Source: Jeongeupia wiesaeckerbachi
GTDB lineage: Bacteria > Pseudomonadota > Gammaproteobacteria > Burkholderiales > Chitinibacteraceae
Length of the DNA stretch: 64,000 nucleotides
NCBI RefSeq assembly: GCF_050916355.1
Contig: NZ_CP136946.1
Span: 1,054,001-1,118,000, forward strand
Direction of reading: 5' to 3'
Made by a program: the position numbers and the translations under genes. Under the pieces are notes generated by a model. It did not search any database. It saw only the letters and a program-made list of their open reading frames with translations, and had not been told where the DNA came from. The stretch's first letter is position 1, and every line of letters begins with the position of its first letter. Shown here one piece after another: positions 35,383 to 42,544 of the stretch.

Positions 35383-36875
35383 GATGTCTTCCTCGCCAGC
35401 GCAGCGACCGCCTGTTCGACGTCGTCGAAGTGATGCCGCACGCCGTGGATTTCCTGGTAAGTCTCGTGCCCCTTGCCGGCGATCAGCACCACATCGCCGC
35501 TGCCGGCGAAATCGATGGTCGCGGCAATCGCGCGGGCACGGTCCGATTCGATCGAGTAGTTCGCCAGCCCGCTGCCGTCGACGCCGGCCACGCCGGTGAC
35601 GATGTCGTCGATGATCTGTTGCGGGCGTTCGGTACGCGGATTGTCGCTGGTGATCACCGTTGCGTCGGCCAGCCGGCAGGCGATCTCGCCCATCTGCGGC
35701 CGCTTGCCGCGATCGCGGTCACCGCCGCAGCCGAACACGCAATAGAGCCGGCTTTTCGCCGGCATCGCCTCGCGCAGCGTCGACAGTGCCTTGTCGAGTG
35801 CATCGGGCGTATGCGCGTAGTCGACGACGACCAGCGGCTGCGCGCCACCACCCAGTCGCTGCATCCGGCCCGGCGCCGATTCGATCGCTTCGAGCGCCGC
35901 GACCGCGTCGGCCAGCGCCACATCGGCAGCCAGCAGCACGCCAAGGCAGGCGAGCAGGTTGTAGGCATTGAAACGACCGACCAGCGACGAGTGGATCGTC
36001 GCCTCGCCGGCCGGCGTGACGACATCGAGTTCGAGGCCGGCCAGCGTCGCGGCCAGCCGCGTCGCGCGAATGTCGCCGGCGTCGAGGCCATAGCTCAGCA
36101 CGCGTGGCGCGGTCGTCGTTTTCAGCAGCGTCTGGCCGAATGCGTCGTCGGCGTTGATCACCGCCGCCTTCAGCCCGCGCCAGACGAAGAGCCTGGCCTT
36201 CTCGGCGCCGTAGGCTTCGAGCGTACCGTGATAGTCGAGGTGATCGCGGGTCAGGTTGGTGAACACGGCGATATCGAACCCGACGCCGTGCGCGCGCGCT
36301 TGTGCCAGCCCGTGCGAGCTGACCTCCATCGCGACGTGATCGGCACCGGCGTCGCGGAACCGCGCCAGCCAGTGCTGCAGGGTAACCGGGTCTAGCGTCG
36401 TGTGTGTCGACGCTTCGAGTGCCGGAAACACGCCGTTGCCGAGCGTGCCGAGCACGCCGGTCGGAAACCCGAGCCGGGTGAACGCCTGGCCGAGCCAGTT
36501 GGCGATCGACGTCTTGCCATTGGTGCCGGTGATGCCGACGACGGTCTGCGCGGCGCTCGGATGGCCGAGCAGGTGGCTGGCAACGATGCCGGCTTGCGCC
36601 CGCAGTTGCGGCACGCCGAGGTTCGGCACCGTCCACTCGGGCTGCCAGACGAAGGCGCCGGACGCCGTATCGCCGGTCTCCCACAGCACCGCGCCGGCGC
36701 CGGCATCGATCGCGGCCTGCACATAGCGGCGGCCGTCGGCGTATTCGCCCTGGAAGGCCAGGAACACGTCGCCAGACTGGATCTGGCGGCTATCGGCGAC
36801 AACGCGACGCCCTGCGGCGATGGCGTCGATCGCGGCAAAGTCGAGCGCGGCCAGCGGCCAGTTTACGGGACCCAT
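35379..36875 (-). CDS. murE: UDP-MurNAc-tripeptide synthetase MurE (meso-DAP type)
   Basis: 498 residues. ATP loop GTNGKTSIANWL. The substrate motif DNPR, in TSDNPRTERP, identifies a meso-diaminopimelate-adding enzyme, so the peptidoglycan is of the usual Gram-negative type. The start overlaps the ftsI stop by 13 bases. Confidence 0.96.
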   Translation of the reverse strand: MGPVNWPLAALDFAAIDAIAAGRRVVADSRQIQSGDVFLAFQGEYADGRRYVQAAIDAGAGAVLWETGDTASGAFVWQPEWTVPNLGVPQLRAQAGIVASHLLGHPSAAQTVVGITGTNGKTSIANWLGQAFTRLGFPTGVLGTLGNGVFPALEASTHTTLDPVTLQHWLARFRDAGADHVAMEVSSHGLAQARAHGVGFDIAVFTNLTRDHLDYHGTLEAYGAEKARLFVWRGLKAAVINADDAFGQTLLKTTTAPRVLSYGLDAGDIRATRLAATLAGLELDVVTPAGEATIHSSLVGRFNAYNLLACLGVLLAADVALADAVAALEAIESAPGRMQRLGGGAQPLVVVDYAHTPDALDKALSTLREAMPAKSRLYCVFGCGGDRDRGKRPQMGEIACRLADATVITSDNPRTERPQQIIDDIVTGVAGVDGSGLANYSIESDRARAIAATIDFAGSGDVVLIAGKGHETYQEIHGVRHHFDDVEQAVAALARKTS

Positions 36876-38743
36876 GCTTCGTCCTCCCTGGTGTCCTGAG
36901 GACTGGGCAGCAGGATGTTATTGGTCGGTGCATCCGGCGGAATACCGAGCAGGCGCAAGGTGCCCGCGACAACGCTCGAGAACACCGGCGCGGCCACGGC
37001 GCCGCCGTAGATGCTCTTCTTGATATCGGGTTCGTCGATCATCACGGCGACGATCAGACGCGGGTTCGATACCGGCGCCAGACCGACGAAGGAACCGACA
37101 TATTTCTTGTCGGCATAGTTGCCGCCGCTCTGTTTGCGCGCGGTACCGGTCTTGCCGGCGACGCGGTAGCCGACCACCTGCGCGCGCGTTGCGGTGCCGC
37201 CCGGCTGGGTGACCTTTTCCATATAGCCGCGGATCGTCAGCGCCAATTCGGGCGAGATCACCTGCTTGCCCGGCATCGGCGCGCTTTGCTTGATCAGGCT
37301 GACCGGGTGCTCGATGCCGTTGGTGGCGAAGATCTGATAGGCCTTGGCCATCTGCATCAGGCTCACCGACAGGCCATAACCGTAACCCATGGTGCCCTGC
37401 TCGATCGGATACCAGGTCTTGAACGGCCGCAGCTTGCCGGCCGACTCGCCCGGGAAGCCCAGACCCGGCCGCTGGCCGATGCCGACGGCGTTGAGCATAT
37501 TCCACTGCGTTTCGCGCGGCATCGTCAGTGCCACCTTGAGCGCACCGATATTGCTCGAATGCACGAGAATGCCTTCGGCATTGAGGACGCCGTAGTTGTG
37601 CGTGTCCTTGATTGTGAAGCCGCCCATGTACAAGGAGCCGGGCGAGGTATTGAACGTCGTCTTGGCGTTGATGGTGCCGGCCTGCATGGCCGCGGCGACC
37701 GTCAGCGGCTTCAGCGTCGAACCCGGTTCGTACAGGTCGGTGATCGCGCGGTTGCGCTTCTTCGCCGGATCGATCCGCTCGCGGCTGTTCGGGTTGTACG
37801 ACGGCGAGTTCGCCAGCGCGAGGATTTCGCCGGTGCGCGCGTCGAGCACGACGATGCTGCCACCGGCGGCGTCGAAGTCGCTGACGGCCTTGTTGATCTC
37901 GCGATACGCCAGATACTGGATGCGCCGGTCGATCGACAGCGCCAGCGTCTCGCCATCCTTCGGCGGCACGATGGTCGAGATGTCCTCGACGATGTAGCCG
38001 CGGCGGTCGCGGATCACCGTGCGGCTGCCGGTCTGGCCCGACAGCACCTTGTCGCGCGCCAGCTCCAGCCCTTCCTGACCATGGCCGTCGATATTGGTGT
38101 AGCCGATGATCTGCGCCATGATCTCGCCGGCCGGATAGTAGCGGCGGTATTCGGCCTGCGCGTAGACGCCGGGAATATTCAGCGCCATCACGTTCTTGGC
38201 GTCCTGCGGGTTCATCTGCCGGCGCAGCCAGATGAAGTCGGTACGGCTGGGCTTGCCGTCCTTGTCCTTGATCGTCTCGCCCTTGTGGGTACGGCGCGTT
38301 TCGGACAGCTTTTTCACGACATCGGCGACCGGCATGCCGAGTACGCGCGCCAGCTGGGCGACTTCTGCCTGCGACAGCGGCACCGGGTCCTTGTCGTTTT
38401 CAGGCTCCCAGTCGGCCGGACGCGTCTGCCCGGCCGGCAGCAACTCGATGCTGCGCGGACTCGCCCAGATCGACTGCACCGGGGTCGAGATCGCCAGCGG
38501 CTCGCCGTTGCGGTCGGTGATCATGCCGCGGTTGGCCTCGAGCCGCAGCGTACGCGCGTAGCGCGCCTCGCCCTGGCCTTGCAGGAACTCCTCGTTGAAG
38601 ACCTGCAGCCACAGGCCGCGGCCGAGCAGGATCGCGAACAGCCCCATCAGGCCGGCGACGACGAACCACACCCGCCAGCGCTCGAGCTTGAGCTGCTGGC
38701 TGTAGCGCTTGCGGGCCTGCGTCGGCGGAATCATCCGGTTCAT
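36863..38743 (-). CDS. ftsI: Septal transpeptidase FtsI (PBP3)
   Basis: 626 residues, class B penicillin-binding protein. A short cytoplasmic tail is followed by one membrane segment (about residues 27-47) and the pedestal domain. The transpeptidase domain has SxxK in EPGSTLKPL, SxN in HSSNIGAL and KTG in AGKTGTARKQ. It cross-links septal peptidoglycan together with FtsW. The tail after the catalytic domain includes NNILLPSPQDTRED. Confidence 0.96.
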   Translation of the reverse strand: MNRMIPPTQARKRYSQQLKLERWRVWFVVAGLMGLFAILLGRGLWLQVFNEEFLQGQGEARYARTLRLEANRGMITDRNGEPLAISTPVQSIWASPRSIELLPAGQTRPADWEPENDKDPVPLSQAEVAQLARVLGMPVADVVKKLSETRRTHKGETIKDKDGKPSRTDFIWLRRQMNPQDAKNVMALNIPGVYAQAEYRRYYPAGEIMAQIIGYTNIDGHGQEGLELARDKVLSGQTGSRTVIRDRRGYIVEDISTIVPPKDGETLALSIDRRIQYLAYREINKAVSDFDAAGGSIVVLDARTGEILALANSPSYNPNSRERIDPAKKRNRAITDLYEPGSTLKPLTVAAAMQAGTINAKTTFNTSPGSLYMGGFTIKDTHNYGVLNAEGILVHSSNIGALKVALTMPRETQWNMLNAVGIGQRPGLGFPGESAGKLRPFKTWYPIEQGTMGYGYGLSVSLMQMAKAYQIFATNGIEHPVSLIKQSAPMPGKQVISPELALTIRGYMEKVTQPGGTATRAQVVGYRVAGKTGTARKQSGGNYADKKYVGSFVGLAPVSNPRLIVAVMIDEPDIKKSIYGGAVAAPVFSSVVAGTLRLLGIPPDAPTNNILLPSPQDTREDEAWVP

Positions 38744-38746
38744 GAC

Positions 38747-39049
38747 TCAGTCCGCCGGCGAGAGTTTCGGCCGTGCGACAACCTGCCCCTGCGGCAGGAT
38801 GACCTGGGTGCGGTTGGCAGCCGGCAACTGCATGCTGAGCTTGGCGGTCGCCTCGGATTCGATGCGCGAGTGCATCGCCCAGGTGCTCTGCTCGAGCTGG
38901 AGCTGGCCCCATTCGACGTCGAGCTTGCGCGTGACCTGGTCTTCCTTCTGCAGTTCGCCATAAAGCTTGCGGGCGTTGAACTGGCTGGTCACGACCGACA
39001 GCGCGCAGGCAATCAGCACGGCGAGCAGAAATAGATTTAGGCGGGTCAT
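38747..39049 (-). CDS. ftsL: Cell division protein FtsL
   Basis: 100 residues: a very short N-terminus, one membrane segment (about 4-22), then a periplasmic coiled coil of about 50 residues and a short tail. This is the expected layout of FtsL, which forms a complex with FtsB and FtsQ and activates FtsWI. It overlaps rsmH by four bases and precedes ftsI by three. Confidence 0.92.
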   Translation of the reverse strand: MTRLNLFLLAVLIACALSVVTSQFNARKLYGELQKEDQVTRKLDVEWGQLQLEQSTWAMHSRIESEATAKLSMQLPAANRTQVILPQGQVVARPKLSPAD

Positions 39050-39969
39050 ATCGCCGCCTTTTCTGCCACCCGCAGGATCGCGCTTCTGGCGCGCGGATTC
39101 CCAGCGACCTCGTCGGCGCTGGCCCGTATGGGCTTGCCGACGATGCGCAGCGGCGGCGGCGGAATGTCGGCCGCCCGGATCGGCAAGCGGTCGGGCAGGT
39201 CGTGCTTGCTCTGATCCTGCATGAAGCGCTTGACGATGCGGTCTTCGAGCGAGTGGAAGGCGATCACCGAAAAACGACCGCCGACGCTCAGCCGCGCCAG
39301 CGCCTGCGGCAGGATCAGCGCGAGTTCTTCAAGCTCGCGATTGACGAAAATCCGAACAGCTTGGAAGGTACGCGTCGCCGGGTCCTGGCCCGGCTCACGG
39401 GTACGGACTGCGCGCGCCACGAGCGCGGCAAGTTCACCGGTTGTGGACAATGGCCGCTCGCTGCGACCTGCAACAATCGCTGCTGCAACCTGTTTAGCAA
39501 ACCGCTCTTCGCCATAATCTTTCACAACCTCCGCAATGTCTTTTTCATCCGCGCTGTTGAGCCAGTCGGCGGCGGTGATGCCGCGCGTCGTGTCCATGCG
39601 CATGTCCAGGGGGGCGTCGAAGCGGAAACTGAAACCGCGACTGCCGTCGTCCAGTTGGGGCGAGCTGACGCCCAGATCGAGCAGCACGCCGTCGATCGTC
39701 GGCACATTCAGCGCGTCGAGCGACGCGTTGAGCGATGCAAATCCGTCGTGCACGATGGTGAAGCGCGGATCGGTGATCGTCTGCGCTTCGGCAATCGCGT
39801 GCAGATCCTTGTCGAAGGCGATCAGCCGGCCGTTCGGGCCGAGCTTCGAGAGGATCAGCCGCGAATGACCGCCGCGCCCGAAGGTGCCATCGACGTAGAT
39901 ACCGTCGGCGCGGATGTTCAGCGCGTCGACCGCTTCGTCCAGCAGGACGGTTTTATGAATGAAGCTCAC
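39046..39969 (-). CDS. rsmH: 16S rRNA m4C1402 methyltransferase RsmH (MraW)
   Basis: 307 residues. The start HKTVLLDEAVDAL and the SAM loop DGTFGRGGHSRLIL are typical, as is LLDLGVSSPQLDDGSRGFSF. It methylates N4 of C1402 in 16S rRNA. It is the second gene of the dcw operon, coupled to mraZ by a four-base overlap. Confidence 0.96.
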   Translation of the reverse strand: MSFIHKTVLLDEAVDALNIRADGIYVDGTFGRGGHSRLILSKLGPNGRLIAFDKDLHAIAEAQTITDPRFTIVHDGFASLNASLDALNVPTIDGVLLDLGVSSPQLDDGSRGFSFRFDAPLDMRMDTTRGITAADWLNSADEKDIAEVVKDYGEERFAKQVAAAIVAGRSERPLSTTGELAALVARAVRTREPGQDPATRTFQAVRIFVNRELEELALILPQALARLSVGGRFSVIAFHSLEDRIVKRFMQDQSKHDLPDRLPIRAADIPPPPLRIVGKPIRASADEVAGNPRARSAILRVAEKAAI

Positions 39970-40403
39970 AGCACAATGCCTTGCATTTGGGTTTCAAGAT
40001 CGGCCGGCGACAGGTCAAATACCGCCTGATTTTTCGCCGACCATTGGCCGTCGTCCCAAATCTCGAATTTGTTGCCAATCCCGACAAAGGCGATTTCCTT
40101 TTCCAGCCCGGCTATTTGCCGTAGCCGCGGCGCAATCAGAATGCGGCCGGCGCTATCCATGTCCATTTCCTCGGCATGGCCGACCACCAGACGCCGGATT
40201 TGCGCTTGTGCGCCCGATAGCTGATTGAGTTGGTCGCGCACGGAATCCCAGTCGGATTGGGGATACAGCAGCAGGCAGCGGTCGGGGCTGACGGTCAACA
40301 CCAGCTTGCCCGCGCTGCGCGCGAGCAGCAGCTCGCGGTGCCTGGCCGGAATCGCCAGACGCCCTTTGCTGTCGAGGTTGATCGTTGCCACGCCGCTGAA
40401 CAT
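39966..40403 (-). CDS. mraZ: Transcriptional regulator MraZ
   Basis: 145 residues containing two AbrB-like swapped-hairpin domains. The first begins FSGVATINLDSKGRLAIPARHR and the second includes DMDSAGRILIAPRLRQ. MraZ forms a ring and binds repeated GTGGG boxes in front of its own operon, repressing the dcw genes. Exactly such a repeat array lies 28-62 bases upstream of its start. Confidence 0.96.
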   Translation of the reverse strand: MFSGVATINLDSKGRLAIPARHRELLLARSAGKLVLTVSPDRCLLLYPQSDWDSVRDQLNQLSGAQAQIRRLVVGHAEEMDMDSAGRILIAPRLRQIAGLEKEIAFVGIGNKFEIWDDGQWSAKNQAVFDLSPADLETQMQGIVL

Positions 40404-40430
40404 GAGCCTTGTCTCGTTCGGGGAAAAAAT

Positions 40431-40465
40431 CCACTTTTACCCACTTTTTCCCACTTTCGCCCACT
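40431..40465 (-). promoter_or_regulatory. MraZ box: four GTGG[G/A] repeats with 10-base period
   Basis: On the plus strand CCACT occurs at 40431, 40441, 40451 and 40461. On the minus strand this is AGTGGG three times followed by AGTGGA. The exact 10-base period places all copies on one face of the helix, as known for MraZ operators. The most upstream copy overlaps the -10 box. Confidence 0.88.
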
Positions 40466-40492
40466 ATAGCAGCAATCAAAAACCCGCCACAA
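40463..40492 (-). promoter_or_regulatory. Probable dcw operon promoter (Pmra)
   Basis: Minus strand: TTGTGG (40487-40492), 18-base spacer, TATAGT (40463-40468). The -10 matches five of six consensus bases. The spacer holds the tail of a small CCGCC/GGCGG hairpin followed by TTTTT, which may insulate the operon from upstream transcription. Confidence 0.6.
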
Positions 40493-40599
40493 GGGCGGAT
40501 ATTCGCTTTCCCGTTTTGATACAATCACTTAGCAGCAAATTCATGTCAGGTGCATTTGCTCATGGAAAGACGAAAAGAATGAACCAGATATCCCGGATG

Positions 40600-40620
40600 A
40601 CTTAAAGTGCTACTTTAAGT
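40600..40620. promoter_or_regulatory. Perfect inverted repeat upstream of the msrP genes
   Basis: ACTTAAAG, five bases (TGCTA), CTTTAAGT. The 8-base arms are perfect and AT-rich in a GC-rich genome. It lies 22 bases before a 55-codon gene and 260 bases before msrP. It could be an operator or a leader hairpin; no regulator can be named. Confidence 0.45.
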
Positions 40621-40642
40621 ATTCATCGCCGCCCGTCAGTCC

Positions 40643-40810
40643 ATGTCCGGAAAATCATTCAGGCTTCTGCTCGCCGCTCTCGTCCTCTTGTTGCTGTGGC
40701 GGATGCTGTCGCCGGCCTGGCGCTCGGAAGCGCACCGCAGCGCCCGGATTGCCGCACGCGTCCTGCTGGCAAGCGCCGCAATCGCCCTGGCCGTGCACTT
40801 TTTGCGCTGA
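40643..40810 (+). CDS. Possible 55-residue membrane protein
   Basis: ATG at 40643, TGA at 40808-40810. Two hydrophobic stretches (about residues 6-21 and 37-53) are joined by a basic linker WRSEAHRSARIAAR. No convincing ribosome site is visible. It lies between the divergent mraZ promoter region and msrP, in the msrP direction. The family is not recognised. Confidence 0.45.
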   Translation: MSGKSFRLLLAALVLLLLWRMLSPAWRSEAHRSARIAARVLLASAAIALAVHFLR

Positions 40811-40880
40811 ATCGGTTCCAATGGCTGTCAGATCCGCGCGCCAAGCGCGACGAAGCCAGATCATGGCCATGGAGACCGGC

Positions 40881-41801
40881 ATGTCGCACTCCCCTTCCCC
40901 CATCCTGCCGTCGGACATCACCGCCGAATCGCTCTACCTCGACCGGCGACGCTTCCTGCTCGCGACCGGCGGCCTGATCGCCGCGACCATGCTGCCCGAC
41001 GCCGAAGCGGCAGCGCTGGCGACACGCCCGAGCCGCTTCAGTACCGGCGAGGAAAAGAACAGCTGGGAGCAGATCACCAGCTACAACAATTTCTACGAAT
41101 TCGGCACCGACAAGGGCGATCCGGCGCAGAACGCCGGCAGCCTGAAAACGCGACCGTGGACCGTGCGGGTCGAGGGCGAATGCGAGGCGCCGAAGACCTT
41201 CGACATCGATGCGCTGATGAAGCTGGCGCCGCTGGAAGAACGCGTCTACCGGCTGCGCTGTGTCGAAGGCTGGTCGATGGTGATTCCGTGGGTCGGCTAT
41301 TCGCTGTCCGAGCTGCTGAAGCAGGTCAGGCCGACGTCGAAGGCCAAGTACGTCGAATTCGTCTCGCTCGCCGACCCGAAGCAGATGCCCGGGGTGCGCC
41401 GGTCGGTGCTCGACTGGCCGTATACCGAAGGCCTGCGCATCGACGAGGCGATGCACCCGCTGGCGCTGCTGTGCGTCGGCCTGTACGGCAAGCCGCTGCC
41501 GAATCAGGATGGTGCGCCGGTGCGCCTTGTCGTACCGTGGAAATACGGCTTCAAGAGCGCCAAGTCGCTGGTGAAGATCGTGCTGCGCGAAACCCAGCCC
41601 GCCACCGCGTGGAACAAGGCCGCGCCGAACGAGTACGGCTTTTATTCGAATGTGAACCCCGAGGTCGATCATCCGCGCTGGAGCCAGGCCAACGAGCGGC
41701 GCATCGGCGAGCTGCTGCGGCGCAAGACGCTGCCGTTCAACGGCTACGCCAACGAGGTTGCCGGCCTGTACAAGGGCATGGACCTGAAAAAATACTTCTG
41801 A
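40881..41801 (+). CDS. msrP: Protein-methionine-sulfoxide reductase catalytic subunit MsrP (YedY)
   Basis: 306 residues from the ATG at 40881, which has GGAG at a good distance; several earlier in-frame ATGs exist. The N-terminus has a twin-arginine signal (DRRRFLLATGG), so the folded protein with its molybdenum cofactor is exported by Tat. Cys in RLRCVEGWSM is the molybdenum ligand. MsrP repairs oxidised methionines in periplasmic proteins. Its usual membrane partner MsrQ, a haem protein of about 200 residues, is not encoded next to it. Confidence 0.94.
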   Translation: MSHSPSPILPSDITAESLYLDRRRFLLATGGLIAATMLPDAEAAALATRPSRFSTGEEKNSWEQITSYNNFYEFGTDKGDPAQNAGSLKTRPWTVRVEGECEAPKTFDIDALMKLAPLEERVYRLRCVEGWSMVIPWVGYSLSELLKQVRPTSKAKYVEFVSLADPKQMPGVRRSVLDWPYTEGLRIDEAMHPLALLCVGLYGKPLPNQDGAPVRLVVPWKYGFKSAKSLVKIVLRETQPATAWNKAAPNEYGFYSNVNPEVDHPRWSQANERRIGELLRRKTLPFNGYANEVAGLYKGMDLKKYF

Positions 41802-41825
41802 TCCGCGGCCGCTCCGTCCCGATGA

Positions 41826-41854
41826 ACAACGGCGCCCCTAGGCGCCGTTGTTTT
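41826..41854 (+). terminator. Rho-independent terminator after msrP
   Basis: ACAACGGCGCC, loop CCTA, GGCGCCGTTGT, then TTT: a perfect 11-base stem between the convergent msrP and YcnI-like genes. It probably works in both directions. Confidence 0.85.
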
Positions 41855-41867
41855 GTCTTGGCTGGAA

Positions 41868-42398
41868 TCAGTGGTGATGGTGGCCGGCACCTGCCGCCGG
41901 CGCCAGTTCGAGCACCGGTGCCGGATGCGCCGGTTCGGCCGCGTCGTCGCCAGCGGGCACCTCGGTCCATTCGATCTTCTGCTTGCCGCATTGCTGCACG
42001 ACTTCGAAGTACAGCTTGCCCGCCTCGGCCGGCAGCTTGAGCTGCATGGCGAATTCGTCGAACTGCGCATCGGGCAGGCTGCCGCCGGACCAGCGGATCT
42101 CGCTCACCCCCTCGGTGATCGTCTTGCCGTGCGATTCGTACGGCTGCTTCAGCTTGCCACTGCGGATATCGAGCTTCCAGCCCGGCTTCGGGCTAGGCTT
42201 GGCCGACTTCACGCCGTCGGGAATGCGCACGGTCACCGCCGTCGTCGCCGCGCCATCGCAACCGTGACCGACCTGAAACACCGCCTTGTAGTAGCTATCG
42301 GCCGGCGCATATTTCTGCTGCAGCACGATGTGCGCCTGCGCAGCGCCGGTCAGCAGGACGAGGGACACGGGGAAAAGGAAGCGGGCGGCGGACAACAT
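41868..42398 (-). CDS. YcnI-like (DUF1775) periplasmic copper-binding protein
   Basis: 176 residues. The signal peptide ends ...GAAQA and is followed by HIVLQQKYAPADSYYKA. In the family the histidine exposed by cleavage takes part in copper binding, and His and Trp (PGWKLDI) are conserved further on. The protein ends with PAAGAGHHHH, a natural histidine tail that could bind metal. It is likely a periplasmic copper chaperone. It is isolated, with no copper genes beside it. Confidence 0.8.
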   Translation of the reverse strand: MLSAARFLFPVSLVLLTGAAQAHIVLQQKYAPADSYYKAVFQVGHGCDGAATTAVTVRIPDGVKSAKPSPKPGWKLDIRSGKLKQPYESHGKTITEGVSEIRWSGGSLPDAQFDEFAMQLKLPAEAGKLYFEVVQQCGKQKIEWTEVPAGDDAAEPAHPAPVLELAPAAGAGHHHH

Positions 42399-42475
42399 GG
42401 ATCGATCCTGTAAGCGTGTGGATCCGGCAGTCTACGCGCGAAATCGTGGCGGTACCGGCCATCTGCGGCGAACGT

Positions 42476-42502
42476 GAAAAAGCCCGCCGTGCAGGCGGGC
42501 TG
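42476..42502 (-). terminator. Rho-independent terminator after amtB
   Basis: On the minus strand AGCCCGCC-TGCAC-GGCGGGCT is followed by TTTTC. It lies 43 bases after the amtB stop. A second palindrome, CGCGGCGC-CAAA-GCGCCGCG (near 42509-42528), lies between the two. Confidence 0.85.
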
Positions 42503-42544
42503 TCGAGGCGCGGCGCCAAAGCGCCGCGATCGATCGACTCCGAA

